From assembly GCA_009760885.1 (NCBI GenBank), contig CM019691.1, forward strand, positions 24,179,314 to 24,243,313: 64,000 nt of DNA, read 5' to 3'. This DNA is from Achatina immaculata (taxonomy: Eukaryota; Mollusca; Gastropoda; Stylommatophora; Achatinidae). The position numbers and the translations under genes are program-made. The number at the start of each line of letters is the position of its first letter. The stretch's first letter is position 1. Below are positions 1 through 10,744 of this stretch, piece after piece. Below the pieces are notes generated by a model. That model saw only the letters and a list, made by a program, of their open reading frames with translations, was not told the DNA's origin and searched no databases.

Positions 1-217
1 CTTAGTTTGCGCTAGTTTCTGCTAGCGTATGACAATAAAAGATGCCTTGTGGCTTTCGAATCCTGTTCTGAGTTGTTCGCCATGTTCTAAGCCTGCTGCT
101 GTGTTCCATTCTAAGGAACGAAGATCAGTGTAGCTTTCCTCGTTTCCGATTTCTTTGTTCTGCTGCAAGCGGAAGTAGTTACAGTAAGGGTAAGATACAA
201 AGTTTTTACAAATATGA

Positions 218-385
218 AACAATGAGGCTTTAACAAAATAAAGTAATAGAACCCAGCGGTGTGAGGTTAGACATAGAAAAACAAAACTATAGACGAAAGA
301 TTTTTAGATGTGAGAGAAATGTCAAGAGAATTACCTGGGATTATAACCACAAACTCCGGTAGGACGAGCAACGGTCTAGCCGCAA
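218..385 (-). repeat. tRNA-like SINE repeat, copy 1
   Basis: Read on the minus strand, positions 338-348 give GGTTATAATCC, a good RNA polymerase III B box, and the adjacent GTCCTACCGGAGTT resembles a tRNA anticodon arm. The stretch 318-375 matches the reverse complement of about 780-850, so the same unit occurs twice here in opposite orientations. A leading segment at 218-275 (gaaacaatgaggcttt) also recurs at 690 and 43676. I infer an old tRNA-derived SINE family; the outer ends are uncertain. Confidence 0.5.
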
Positions 386-689
386 GAAAACAGCGCATTA
401 ACAAACTTGGCTATCTCGCACCCCTGCCACAAAAGCCAAGCCATTAAAGCTTGTCTGGTCGAAAACCCCCAAGACACCCGAAAATGGAACAACGTCATGA
501 CACAGAAATTCCGTCGCTTAGATTCATTCTCCCGATTGTGCCAAATTTTTGGGACACAAACATACGCCCATGGTCTTATGCAAACGTCTAGTGTATACTG
601 AACAATAATAACGACAAATAAACCAGTACTTTTTAGATGAAGGTAGTTTCAGGTTATTGTTTCAGATACAATATTTTTAGAAATAGGAA
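386..689. other. No recognisable feature
   Basis: This is spacer between two SINE-like copies. A 64-codon open frame at 407-601 has no recognisable motif and is not supported as a gene. Confidence 0.5.
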
Positions 690-875
690 ACAACGAAGCT
701 TTGTCACAGAGAAGTAATGGAACACAGTGTTGTATTATTAGGCCTCGAAATCAAAAGTGCTTTGTCCATGACTCTTCTCTCCTGGTTAGGCGGCTGCTCA
801 TCCTACCAGAGTCCGTGCATAATGTCCCAGGTAATTCTCTTGTCATTTTCTTTCTCTAATGTCTAAAAGTGTTTT
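690..875 (+). repeat. tRNA-like SINE repeat, copy 2
   Basis: It starts with gaaacaacgaagctttg, shared with copies 1 and 3. It continues through a tRNA-like head (GGTTAGGCGGCTGCTC, then a decayed B box near 813-827) into a body ending aattctcttgtcattttc. The head and body are the inverted counterpart of 318-375. The copy is diverged and no target duplication was seen. Confidence 0.5.
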
Positions 876-1015
876 GTTTGTGATATTTTTCAGAGGCATA
901 ACCGTACAACATCGTGTTCTGTTACTTTACCGTAAGATTAACAACCAGTCAGTCATCTTCCTTCTTTTCTACTGCTTATTCTTGCCCGCAAATTTCTACA
1001 AGAGTAGTACAAGAA

Positions 1016-1279
1016 CGGCATACTTGCCTGAACAGCATACTTGTCTGAACAGCATACTTGCCTGAACAGCATACTTGTCTGAACAGCATACTTGTATGAA
1101 CAGCATACTTGTCTGAGCAGCATACTTGTCTGAGCAGCATACATGTCTGAGCGCATACTTGTCTGAGCAGCATACTTGTCTGAGCAGCATACTTGTCTGA
1201 GTAGCATACTTGTCTGAGCAGCATACTTGTCTGAGCAGCATACTTGTCTGAGCAGCATACTTGTCTGAGCAGCATACTT
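1016..1279. repeat. 17-bp minisatellite
   Basis: About 15 tandem copies of a 17-bp unit (cagcatacttgtctgag). The left copies carry a CTGAA variant and the right copies CTGAG; one copy near 1145-1158 has lost two bases. Because 17 is not a multiple of three and the unit lacks stops on the minus strand, three overlapping minus-strand open frames appear with a 17-residue period. These are artefacts of the array. Confidence 0.95.
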
Positions 1280-3288
1280 CGGACTATATACACAAGTGAG
1301 TAGGAAAACAGGAAGGCGTCTTCTTTCATGGGTCTGCACATTTTACACGTTCTTTAGAATTAACCCAAAAAAAATGTATTCTGTTTATCTTTAGCAGCAG
1401 AAACCATGCTTCTTACATAGCCCTTCCTCTGGCATTATTAGCATTATCCGTTGCTTCACGCCCAAGGACGCGCATTACCTGCTTGATAATGTAGGAAATA
1501 TCACACTTTGCAATATTTGTTTTGAGCTTTTCCTTTGTTAAAGTGCCCAGCCGAAGCTGCCCCAGTTGTGAAAACTGGTACCTGGCTTATCATGGAGCTG
1601 GGAGGTCAAGGGAATCAGAAGTGCTGCTGACAACTTCACTCCCTAGTGTGTCGATTGCTCAAGAAAAATAAAAAACACTATAAGCACGCCTCCGTGGATT
1701 TAGAGCAGCTTCTATCTTTTTTTAGCTATTATTTTTGCCGTCAAAGTCAGATAGTTTCGATTATCCTCACTATGACATTTCTAGAAAACGATTAAATGGC
1801 ATATCTTTTTTTTATCTGTTCATTGCTATTTTTTCCGTAACCTACTGGGAGTCCACCTTGGGCAGAGAAGAAATTACTTCTCAGAGATTCCACAACTCCG
1901 AGGGAAGTAGCAAGGGGAAACCACTACTTCTCATTCATTATTCACGTGCAGAAAGAAGTAATCAGTGGAACATAATATAGCTGCATTCAGAGGCCTAATT
2001 AAAACGCAACAGACGAACAGGATACGAACAAACTTTGGAAACCTGCAACAATGTTTTCAGAAAAGAAAACGTTTGATCTCTTTGCAGCACCAGAAAAGAA
2101 GCTATTGGTAATGGATATCATTTTATCTTCTAACAGTAAGGACATCATGCAGCAGTCTTCCACCCATGCCTTTGTATAATTCCAAGCAATCGCCGCCAAG
2201 TATGCCTTGTGACATGACGTAGGGCAGCAAGAAATTCCCTCCATTTCTCATGGTGTGCAGCCAACTTTTGTTTGGTGCCCAAACTGTGCTGAGTGCTGTC
2301 CATCTCAGCTTCTACACGTCTTCTCTAAGTTAATCTAGTAGTAGCTTCTCTAACTTTCAGGAGAGAGCACAAGAGAAAATCGTCTCAGTAGTTTCTTTCC
2401 CTGCAAGAAGCGTTCAGTCTTACCAGACTACCCAAACTGTAATAAGATGCCCTGGTTCTAGTTGCATCTAGCTTATCGCCTCCAATTTCGCTGTCCCCAC
2501 TAAGTGTAGTTGTTAGCATATGCTATCTTCAAGTGGTCTTTGTGCTGTCTGTTACATATAATGGAGCCGTTACTTTATCATTTGAAGCAGTATGCGCCGT
2601 ACCATTAAATATCAGTTACTATTTTCCCAATGAGGCTGATCACTGTGTTAAACTGTAACACACAGTCCTGACATGATAATCTTACCAGGCAACCCATGAA
2701 TAACAATGTCAGCGATAGACGAACGAGCATCTTCAAGTAAAATCAAGCAGACCTACAGAATACAAATGTTTATTACACGCATCTAGATGATGGTGACATA
2801 GGGGAGTAATAAAACTATGTTGAGTAACCATTTAAACTAATCACAACAACATATAGAACATCGTTCCGGAGCACTACGCAAGCACAGGTACAAAAACTAC
2901 ACTTTACCTGACCTAGATAACAACGACAACACGACTTAAACTTCCAAATCAGACTCTCAGCCCAGATTATCTAGCCAGCCAAGATTTCTTGCTTAAGACT
3001 CGCTCAGATTTCATCAGTTCCAAATCCAACACCTGACGCACAGAGGATAATATCTCAAGGGAGATTATAATGAAATCCAAAATGTGGAAAACATTAACTC
3101 AAGGGCTTTAACTTATAAAAGCTTAAGTAGGGTTATCCATCCTGTCCACTACATAGTATGCTACAGTAATACTTTAATACCTTGTCCCGTTTTTTTTTTC
3201 TAGTTTAAAAAGTAACATGCACAGGGGAAGGGAGCTTAAACGAGACCAGTGCACTCACAAGTGAATTTTAGTCGAGCTAGAAAATAAC
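1280..3288. other. Unannotated spacer
   Basis: I see no gene or clear repeat in this stretch. Around 1950-2000 a segment (gaagtaatcagtggaac, then aggcctaatt) resembles the leader of the SINE-like repeat at 690-755 and may be a fourth, very decayed copy. Confidence 0.45.
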
Positions 3289-3354
3289 GTGGGCACCTCG
3301 TGAGTAGCCGAGTGCTCGAGGCAGCAGGGTATCCGGTTCGATTCTCAGACCCAC
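3289..3354 (+). repeat. tRNA-like sequence (SINE head or tRNA pseudogene)
   Basis: The ends GTGGG and CCCAC can pair as an acceptor stem. An A-box-like TAGCCGAGTGC lies at 3305-3315 and a B box GGTTCGATTCT at 3335-3345. The T stem pairs poorly and the molecule is short at 66 nt, so a functional tRNA is unlikely. No shared SINE core follows it. Confidence 0.45.
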
Positions 3355-3359
3355 TTTTC

Positions 3360-4009
3360 TTCCCACTTCTCTTATCTGGAGTCTCTATCCTAGTTTATTT
3401 TTTATTAAAGATCTCTCCCAAACAGTGATATTATTCCGCTTTCCTTCTCACGCTACACAAAAACACGATTTCCCCCCAGGCGCAATAATACATTTACGTC
3501 ATGGCCACACGGGGCCCAGTAACTGCTTCTGACACCGTCCGCATTAAAAAATTAGAACTCGGGGCAAATGTTTTCCACTCTTGTATATGTTACAGCCCAC
3601 GATTCAGAACGCCTTGTGAATTCAGTTATGTACAACACAGTTTTTTATAGGCGGAATTCTTCTCACTATCCCTAGAGTTGTATGCATTGATGTAGCTTTA
3701 CTTTATACTACTGAACATGCGAAGTAAAATGGCACGTTAGCGGTACTGTTCTCCTGAAAGCTGCCCTGATTTTGACGCAACTATCGCTGCCATATCCAGT
3801 GTAATTTCCCTAACAGAGAAAACCTATTTCCTTGTCTTCCTCAACTTTATCACAGCATTGACTTGGAGAAAACGTTGTATGTCTGCAGTTTATTCAAATT
3901 ATTTGAAAACGTCACAGACTGTCTGGGTAATACTGAAATTTGAAGGCTTGTCACATGTTCGTTACGCTTTACAACAACAACAACAACTCTTTAGATGCCC
4001 GAGATGTTT
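3360..4009. other. Unannotated spacer
   Basis: AT-rich sequence without recognisable coding or repeat content, apart from a short CAA run near 3973-3985. Confidence 0.4.
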
Positions 4010-4480
4010 GAGGGGGTCCAAGACACTATCCGATTTGAAAGTCAGCGATGCCATATGAGAAAAAGAAAAAGAGAAAGACCAAAACGAAGATGGCTGCGAG
4101 ACATCGTTGACGATCTGTAAATGGATGCAGCAGCAGCAGGCCATCTTGCTCACAACCGAGAGACCTACAGGAGTGCTGTTTGGGAGGCAAAGTTCCGCAA
4201 GAGACATGCAAATGAATGAATGATCCCGTAGCTGACATGCTAGCATCAAGGTTGGCGAACCAATGCCGACCAAGACCCTGTCCCACCTCGTGGGTACCCT
4301 GAGTAACATACTTAGTCCGGCTAACGGCGCTTGGATCGTCATGGTGCCGTTGGCGGTTGAGTCTCCTAAAGAAGCATTACGTGTCTTCTGCTATTTAACC
4401 CTACTCGAGGACTGTAAGAATAATTCTGTAACCCGCTCCCAATCCGACACGGATTTAAGACCTTCATCACATCAGCCACA
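4010..4480 (+). repeat. Family G interspersed repeat, copy 1, interrupted
   Basis: The 5' part (GGGGGTCCAAGAC..., 4010-4051) and the 3' part (4223-4480) match the other G copies at 9374-9712, 35440-35725, 39245-39575 and 56103-56452. Shared landmarks are a G-run start, a CTGTCCGAT-like block, CCAAGACCCTGTCCCACC, and GTAACCCGCTCCC near the right end. A LINE-A 3' fragment sits inside, so this G copy was already present when LINE-A inserted. No open frame or terminal inverted repeat is seen, so the class is unknown. Confidence 0.7.
4052..4222 (+). mobile_element. LINE-A 3' end, nested in family G
   Basis: About 170 bp nearly matching the 3' end of the long LINE-A copy at 46868-49288, including the stretch reading CTCACAACCGAGAG and AGGCAAAGTTCCGCAAG. 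It ends in the tetranucleotide tail (AATG)n at 4208-4222. It is severely 5'-truncated, as is usual for RTE-type retrotransposition. Confidence 0.85.
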
Positions 4481-4503
4481 AATACCACCAACTCGCAGCT
4501 CCA

Positions 4504-4537
4504 ATGAATACAAGAAGAAGAAGAAAAAGAAGAAGAA

Positions 4538-4571
<34 letters not shown>

Positions 4572-4612
4572 TTGATGATGAAGTCGAAGACGAAGAAGAA
4601 GAAGAAGTTTGA
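4504..4612 (+). repeat. GAA/GAT trinucleotide microsatellite
   Basis: A run of GAA units passes into ATG/GAT units and back to GAA. It lies where the family G right end fades. It produces a Lys/Met-rich open frame on the plus strand and Ile/Phe runs on the minus strand, neither credible as a protein. Confidence 0.9.
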
Positions 4613-4969
4613 GAAGCTGCTTTCAGAAAAATAAAAAAGGGTGAAAAACGCGGATAAAAAACGAAAAAACATGGTGTATCTATAACAGCTAAAAGAGTGA
4701 GTTCTAGATAAGTCTAATGAGTAACAACGACCAACATAACAGGAACACATAGAACATGACGATCAATCTTGCCTACAATCCTTATCACACATTCAAGTTT
4801 TAATTTCTTACAAAAATTTCTTCCGCACAACGGTCCTTACTAAACGGACCATTGCATCTAACAGATTCCAATCAAGATTTTATGAAATTTCCTGACTTAA
4901 GTTCCGCAGCGTCTGCTCACGATTAGCTGTAAATGCACATAAGACAACCGCTCACTTCCTTGGTTCTGG

Positions 4970-5227
4970 TTCGTTAGTTAGTTAGTTAGCTAACTAGCTA
5001 GTTAGTTAATTATCTAGTTAGCTTATTAGTTAATTAGTTAGTTAGTCGGTTAGCTAGTTAGTTATTCAGTCAGTTAGTTAGTTAGTCAGTTAGCTAGTTA
5101 GTTAGTTAGCTAGCTAGGTAGCCAGTCAGTTAGTTAGCTAGTTAGTTAGTTAGTTAGTCAGTCAGTCAGTCAGTTAGTTAGTCAATCAGTCAGTCAGTCA
5201 GTTAGTTAGTTAGTCAGTCAGTCAGCC

Positions 5228-5261
<34 letters not shown>
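4970..5261 (+). repeat. GTTA/GTCA tetranucleotide array
   Basis: About 290 bp of GTTA units interspersed with GTCA, GCTA and similar single-base variants. GTCA-rich blocks occur at 5157-5225. The unit resembles the tetranucleotide tails that end LINE-A copies in this window, so expansion from such a tail is possible (inference). Confidence 0.9.
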
Positions 5262-5382
5262 GACCATCTTCCATGCACTGTGGACACATCCATAGCCGCT
5301 ATGATCTCCTTTTCATTATCTCCTTTACGGTACAATAACTAACACCGGTTCTTTGTTGCCTGACCATCCGTCTGAAGCTCTT

Positions 5383-5870
5383 GATCAGTCAGTCAGTCAT
5401 TCATTTTTTTTTTTTTTGCCACCCCTAGTTTCACCCTGAGCTCCTACATTCTTGACAATAACATGATTCACAGTTGTCAGCGAAGTCTTTTGTTCGTCCA
5501 GCTTTTCTTATAACACTGATGATGTCTGCTCGATCCGTTGCCTGCCCTTCCTCTAAGACAGCTGTGTCGGCCAACTGATCTGCCCTTTCATTTCCCCTTA
5601 CACCTGCGTGACCTGATTTAAAAAAAAAAAACGGCAGTCGATGGATCTGTGATATTTGCAGGAATTCAAATCACAGTTGCCTTAGTGAGACAGCCTGAAT
5701 TTTCTTGAGCACATTCATCGAGTCACTCAAGAAGGTTTCTTGCGTATAGTTTTGTGACTGGAGCCAGATTAAAGGTTCTGATGCTTTCAGAATGGCTTCG
5801 TTTGTCGCACATCTTGTATCTATTCATGCACGCGTAGCTGCAATTATACGACGGTTTCCTTGATTCCTTT
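5383..5870 (-). pseudogene. RNase H LINE relic (C-terminal part)
   Basis: The reverse complement of about 5700-5860 reads TNEAILKASEPLIWLQ then FLSDSMNVLKKI, the RNase H segment with the conserved SDS. About 5480-5600 reads GHAGVRGNERADQLAD, the RNase H C-terminal signature with its conserved Asp. Frameshifts and a stop occur near 5620 and 5445. RNase H after the reverse transcriptase occurs in some LINE clades, and 13230-13575 and 58380-58990 hold relatives. The 3' end on this strand is a poly-A run followed by TGAA/TGAC units at 5383-5415. Confidence 0.8.
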
Positions 5871-6489
5871 GCAGTTTACAACAGCTGCTTTTTTTTTACT
5901 TTCATTTCCTCTTAAGTGGTTAGGATTGGCTGAATCGACAGGGGTCTCTCAGTCAGTCTCGGACGAAGGTTAGGATCAAATCCCACTCGTTGCCTCCGAC
6001 TCGTCAAGGTTCTCGTCGATGCTGCGGATCTGGTGCGCCGTTTTGAGATCCTTCTTCATTATAGAAGATAGGAGCACTTTATGAACTTGCCCGACCTGCA
6101 GTGATGACGAGTTTTTAACTTTTATTTACTCATTTATGTAGCGTTTAACGTCCATTATATGAAAACTATAAATCTTTCTTTAGTGGCAGTCGAAGTAAAG
6201 ACATTTTGATTTTTCGTACGTGATTTACTTAGAGAAAGGGTACATCCCTGTCTTACTTGCTGAGTACGTCAAACCTAATCGATGTTTGGCCATCTCTCCT
6301 TGCTGCTTCTTACTGACATTAGTACAGTTTGTCGACGAGGTGTAGCAGGTGATTAGGCAAACTCATGTTCATAACAGACCATAGCTGTTGATGACGTACG
6401 TAAAGGCTTTAGAGTAGTTGTATATCAGGCGTATAGATCCGCATTAAGCTATATATACTTTTCTATTATGTTTCTCATGTTTCAGGAAC
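5871..6489. other. Unannotated spacer
   Basis: No supported feature. The first part may contain further decayed sequence of the adjacent RNase H LINE, but I could not read it. Confidence 0.35.
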
Positions 6490-6690
6490 ATCACAGGAAA
6501 CGTGTCCGGCAAAAAAAGCAAAAAAGGGACAGCCTGGCCGCAGGTGGACTCAGGACATCACGGAAAGTCTGAATATGTCACTGCGAGATGTTGGTCAACT
6601 TGCCTGAGGTCGCATTGCTTTCAGGCTTGGCAATAAGAGGAAGGGACAACGTTCTGGAAAGAACATGTCACGTGGTCATGACTGACTTCC
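6490..6690 (+). pseudogene. LINE-E C-terminal fragment
   Basis: One frame reads GQPGRRWTQDITESLNMSL then RDVGQLA, then a stop, then RIAFRLGNKR. This resembles the C-terminal tail common to RTE-type LINEs (G-R-x-x-RW, an acidic stretch, then a D-R-x-x-WR-like ending). It is short and stop-interrupted. The 34910-35170 fragment has a similar tail. Confidence 0.55.
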
Positions 6691-6700
6691 TGAAACTATA

Positions 6701-8095
6701 CTGTTCAAAAACAAAAAAAAAGGGACGCAACACTGCTGTAGTCGTAAAGGACACCAAATTTCAAACTTGTATCAAAAGTTTATTTTACGGAATTAATGTT
6801 TCAATCTTGGCATGAAGAAACGTTAGCAATTAAATGATGTTCGTTAAATTTTGTTTGGACTTTTATTCTTTGCGACTGAGGGCTCCCTTTCAGTAAGGTG
6901 TATGGCCTCCTCTGGCCTGTATCAGAGAACGACATCTCCTTGACATGGATCCGATTAGTCATTGGATCTGTTGTTGTGGGATGGCTGCCCACTCTTCCCC
7001 CAGTACAAGCAAGAGAAAACCGTCAGAGATTGGTTGGCGTCATGTCTCGTTGGCGGACTTGTCTGTTGAGTTCATCCCATAAGCGTTCTATTGGGTTCAT
7101 GTCTGATGACATGGATGGCCACGGAATGGTCTGGACGTTGTTGTCAGCAAGGAACTGGGTGGTGAGTTGTGCCACATGAGGTCGAGCGTTATCCTGCTGA
7201 AAAATCGACCCTAGTGCAGCCAGAAGTGGAAGAACGTGAAGACGAAGAATTTTAGCGACGTATTGTTGGGCGTTCAGACGTCCTTCAGTGGGCACCATGT
7301 CACTTCTTCCTATGACGTTGATCGTCCCCCACACCAGTACACCTCCACCACCATGTGCAGGAGCCTCATCCATGCATTTATGGGCGTAGTGCGTCATGGA
7401 CTCTGCGGTAAACTCTTCTCCGTCTATCGTGTCGCTGGAGCAGAAAGAATGATTCATCACTAAACCAAACCCTTCTCCAATCATTCGCAACGGTCCAATT
7501 ACAATGCTGGTTCGCCCACTTCAGTCGGTTCTGGCGATGCCGGTCCGTAAGAACAGGACCTCTGTAGGGTGTTCTAGTCCAAGGACCAGCGTCGTGCAGC
7601 CGGTTCCTGACCGTCTGATCTGAAATTCGACGAGCTGCTGTCATTGACTGGACTGTTGAGGACGCAGATGCAAATCGTTCCTGAGGTGACGCAGCCGTAT
7701 GAAGCGGTCTTCGGTAGGAGTTGTGACTATGGGTCTTCCACCGTGCGGCCGATCTTCAACTGAGCCAGTTTCTTGAAATCGTATCCAAAGGCGACTAATG
7801 GTGTTTCTAAGCACATTAAATTGTCTGGCCACTACACATTGTGACTGTGCAGTCTGTAAACGTCCAATGATGATGAGTCGTTGTTCTATAATGAGATGAG
7901 CCATAGTTGCGCATTGAATTTTCAAATGAATTGATTTGAGGAGCGTCAATCTTTTATAGGCATTCAGTAACATGGTCAGTGAGTTTTGTGTTCAGTAAGT
8001 TTCACGGGATTCTCGTGAACCTGTCATGAGTTATTGTCTAAAATTCTGTTTTGATTAGTGTCGCTTTTCTGTGCTCATGAATCTCTTCGGAGTAC
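6701..8095 (-). mobile_element. Tc1-like DNA transposon (DD34E), degenerate
   Basis: It contains the transposase relic at 7023-7904. The left end follows a TA at 6699-6700, and its outer sequence (GTTCAAAAAC ... GGGACGCAACAC) is partly mirrored near 8055-8085. The inverted repeats are diverged and the right end could lie a few tens of bases either side. A length of about 1.4 kb suits a Tc1 element. The transposase frame is broken, so it is not autonomous. Confidence 0.75.
7023..7904 (-). pseudogene. Tc1-like transposase, two frameshifts
   Basis: The chosen start is the ATG at 7904 (MAHLIIEQ). An N-terminal paired helix-turn-helix region follows, with SQCVVARQFNVLRNTISRLW and DRPHGGRP. Then RRISDQTVRNRLHDAG and the DDE catalytic core: FSDES holds the first Asp, QQDNARPH the second, and DMNPIERLWDEL the Glu. 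I count 34 residues between the second Asp and the Glu, the DD34E signature of the Tc1 family. Frames change near 7645-7690 and near 7380-7420, so it cannot be translated intact. Confidence 0.9.
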
Positions 8096-8940
8096 AGTTC
8101 AGGTCAGCATGTGAAGTTGATGACCAAGTGAACGTTTCAAGCAATTTGCCCTTGTGTGATCAGCAAACTTCAGTTTAAATCGCAACATAGTATTTGTTGC
8201 TTTTTTTTTAGCAGTATAGAAGAGGATGCGAGTTACCTAAAAACTTTATGTATTCATGTCTACAAAAGCTCTGCTACTAATTTTCCGTTTCCTCACAATA
8301 TAAATGGCTGCTTCTATCTTTTCTATTCTTTTGTTTTAATTCATGAATGAGCTATATCTTTCAAAGCAATCTCTGTAGTAATTTAGGCAAGCTGCGTGTA
8401 TGTGATTTACAAAGAACTGTTTATTTTACGGTAGCTGTCACTTCTGTAGTTCTCTGAATAAAACTCCAGTGCTATAGCACTCTCAGGAAAATGGCTGCAG
8501 GAAGGGTTGCAAAATCACAAACAAACAATAAAAGTAAAAATGGTTGCCAATGCTTACAGGAAAACAACGAAATGGATTCTGATCGCTTACAAGGAAGAAT
8601 CAGTCTTTCTTGTTTAGATTTAATCGAACGAAAACGCTAGGACAAAACCAACATGCTTCTTTTTTTTATAAGTGCTGGTCATTAATTAGTCATTATTCTG
8701 CAAGTGTGCCAAACTGCATTTGCAACTGTTGTCCTGGTAACTCCACAAAAAAAGGCATCTACTTTTGATCCTGGCCATAACTTTGATGACACTTTGTTTA
8801 GAATCTGTAGTGGTTATTTGCGATCGATACATTAACATTCACAACCATGAATGATTATATAGTGGGGAAAGAGCCACTTGTGCACATGGTTTTAATCGCA
8901 TGGATGGAGAATTTCTCATTAAGGGTAACTGTTATAGCTT
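8096..8940. other. Unannotated spacer
   Basis: No recognisable gene, element or tandem repeat. Confidence 0.4.
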
Positions 8941-8944
8941 CAGT

Positions 8945-9125
8945 TTTCTCATTAATTTTTTTTCACCTTTCCCATTACTTTCTTCTTTCTCGTTAATTTC
9001 GTCTTGGTAATTAATGTTTTTCTATTACTTTCACCTTTTTTCGTTAATTTCATCATTCTAATTAATTTCTTCTTTCTCGTCACTTTCATTTTTATCATTA
9101 ATTTCATCTTTATCATTAATTCTAG
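8945..9125. repeat. Degenerate T-rich tandem repeat
   Basis: Imperfect repeats of roughly 18-22 bp built around TTAATTTCATCTTTATCA. On the minus strand they give a Lys/Met-rich open frame, which is a by-product of the repeat. Confidence 0.75.
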
Positions 9126-9373
9126 GACAACGAAAGTCATTTGAGTAGAACGGTTTTCATTAGCGCGGGTCAGGAAGAAATGTAAGCAACTGTTTACACC
9201 TAAATATTTGCTTTTTATTTGTTTTCCTTCTTATTTGTTTTCCGAGGCTTTTTCCTTTTCCATTTTGCTTCTTTTTATAATTCTTTAAGGGTGTTTTTTT
9301 TCCTAAACTTTATTTGTAGTTTCACACCATTTCTGTTTCTGCGTATATGCACATTTATTTGTGTGCACTTGTA

Positions 9374-9712
9374 ACAACTCCCTGTAACTGCGAGCTTTTG
9401 TTCTTTGCAGCTGACGCTGCAGAGATGTTGAGGCATATCATCGTATCGGCGTGGGAGCGGTTTATGACAGCTATTCTATCAGTCCCGGAGTACAGCTAAA
9501 AAGCAGCGGTTATGCAACGCTTCTTTAGCAGACTCCACCACCATGGGGACTATGGCGATCCCTGCCCCGTTAGCCAGGCTAGGCCTGTTACTGGGGATAC
9601 CACGGAGAGATGGGACAGGGTCTTGGTCAGCTATGGTTCGCCAACCTTAACGCCAGCATATCAGCTATGGGTCGCTGATTGCCTCATTGGACAGGTGTCT
9701 TCACCCCCATTT
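9374..9712 (-). repeat. Family G interspersed repeat, copy 2
   Basis: A near full-length copy in minus orientation. Its right-end landmark (CTCCCTGTAACTGCGAGC on the plus strand) starts at about 9374 and its G-run start appears as CCCCC at 9707-9711. It shares GCAGACTCCACCACCATGGG and GATCCCTGCCCCGTTAGCC with the 35440 and 56103 copies. Confidence 0.8.
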
Positions 9713-10033
9713 GCGTGTCTGTCTGTGATAGTTGTCATCAAAACTGCACTATGAAGCAACGCTAAGATTTTACTCTGCATCAAAAGCCGTAACCCGTTAC
9801 AAAATGACGGTAAAAGAAGTGAAAATATCATTTTAACTATTATATTTTTACGATATGACCGAACGAGACAATAAATAGTGATTTGAATACATGCCATGCA
9901 AGTTTTAATTATTACTCAAAATCCCGTGACAACTTTTATTAAGAAATGACCGTTCCATGCTTTCATGGGCAGAGACAAGATTCTTTTTGGATGAGACATT
10001 GGTCACTGACTGCAGCTGACTCTTCTTTGCGTC
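9713..10033. other. Unannotated spacer
   Basis: No feature seen. Confidence 0.35.
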
Positions 10034-10115
10034 AGGGGTGGCTAACCAAAAACTCAGCAAGATCCTGCCCTACCTTGCCTGAATGCTCCTAGTAACAGTT
10101 AATAATCTGCCAAGT
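10034..10115 (+). repeat. Family G fragment
   Basis: GCGTCAGGGGTGGCTAACC, a GCAAGATCCTGCCCTACC block and CTAGTAACAG follow the internal order of family G (compare 39310-39380). Only about 80 bp is recognisable. Confidence 0.55.
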
Positions 10116-10524
10116 AAATAGGAATAGAAATGAAGAGGAAAACCCTCCCCCAAAAAAGTTCGCCATGCTGAAAACAGATGCGTTGAGTCGAAAGGAACAG
10201 ATATTACAACCAAATTGCAGATTGTGATACACGCTTTTGAGCGCGAGCGCCGAAGAAAAAGAAAAAAAATCTGTCTATCTTTTGGGGGGATTCAAATAGG
10301 CAGCATAAGCTTTGAAAAAACAAATCTTGGAATCTGATTCAGTTCCATGTGATTATTTATTTGTTGTGCCACTGAAGACAATGGTGATGTTCATGACAAA
10401 AAGTCATAAAGCACATGACAAAAAGTCATAAAGCACACTCAACTCTGTTTCTCTTTATCATGAATAAAGCTCTCGTGTTTTTTTTCTGAAGTTCTGGCTG
10501 ATCCACTAACAGCTACGGTTAATT
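10116..10524. other. Spacer with a short tandem duplication
   Basis: A 23-bp unit (catgacaaaaagtcataaag plus cac) is directly repeated at about 10392-10437. Nothing else is recognised. Confidence 0.5.
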
Positions 10525-10532
10525 ATCTAGAA

Positions 10533-10734
10533 TAGTTGTTCTCAAACTGCTCTGGTGTGCCACATCCTTTCTCTCCCCAGTCTCATATGGAACACCCAAA
10601 AAACGTTGCCATATAAGGTGGTTCTGAAGTTCCCTGTCGCTTCCTTATCCCCCACAAACCGAGCTGGTCTTTCCATCGTTCTCGGGAGAAAAGGAAATGA
10701 GGGAGGCCGTATCGTCCACTTTTGGGAATCCCTG
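10533..10734. mobile_element. hAT-type MITE, 202 bp
   Basis: It is bounded by a perfect 8-bp direct repeat, ATCTAGAA, at 10525-10532 and 10735-10742. This agrees with the known hAT target preference for eight bases around a central CTAG/TAGA. The ends are hAT-like: TAGTTGTTCTCAAACTGC on the left, and CAGGGATTCCCAAAAG read inward from the right. The ends match at about 9 of 14 positions. There is no transposase, so it is a non-autonomous miniature element. Confidence 0.8.
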
Positions 10735-10744
10735 ATCTAGAAAT

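Noticed and set aside
1016..1339. Three overlapping Cys/Met-rich minus-strand frames
   Set aside because: All have a 17-residue period from the 17-bp minisatellite and no unique domain.
3289..3354. Functional tRNA gene
   Set aside because: A and B boxes are present but the T arm does not pair well, and no complete cloverleaf could be drawn.
4472..4750. Ile/Phe-run and Lys/Met-run frames
   Set aside because: Translation of a GAA/GAT microsatellite.
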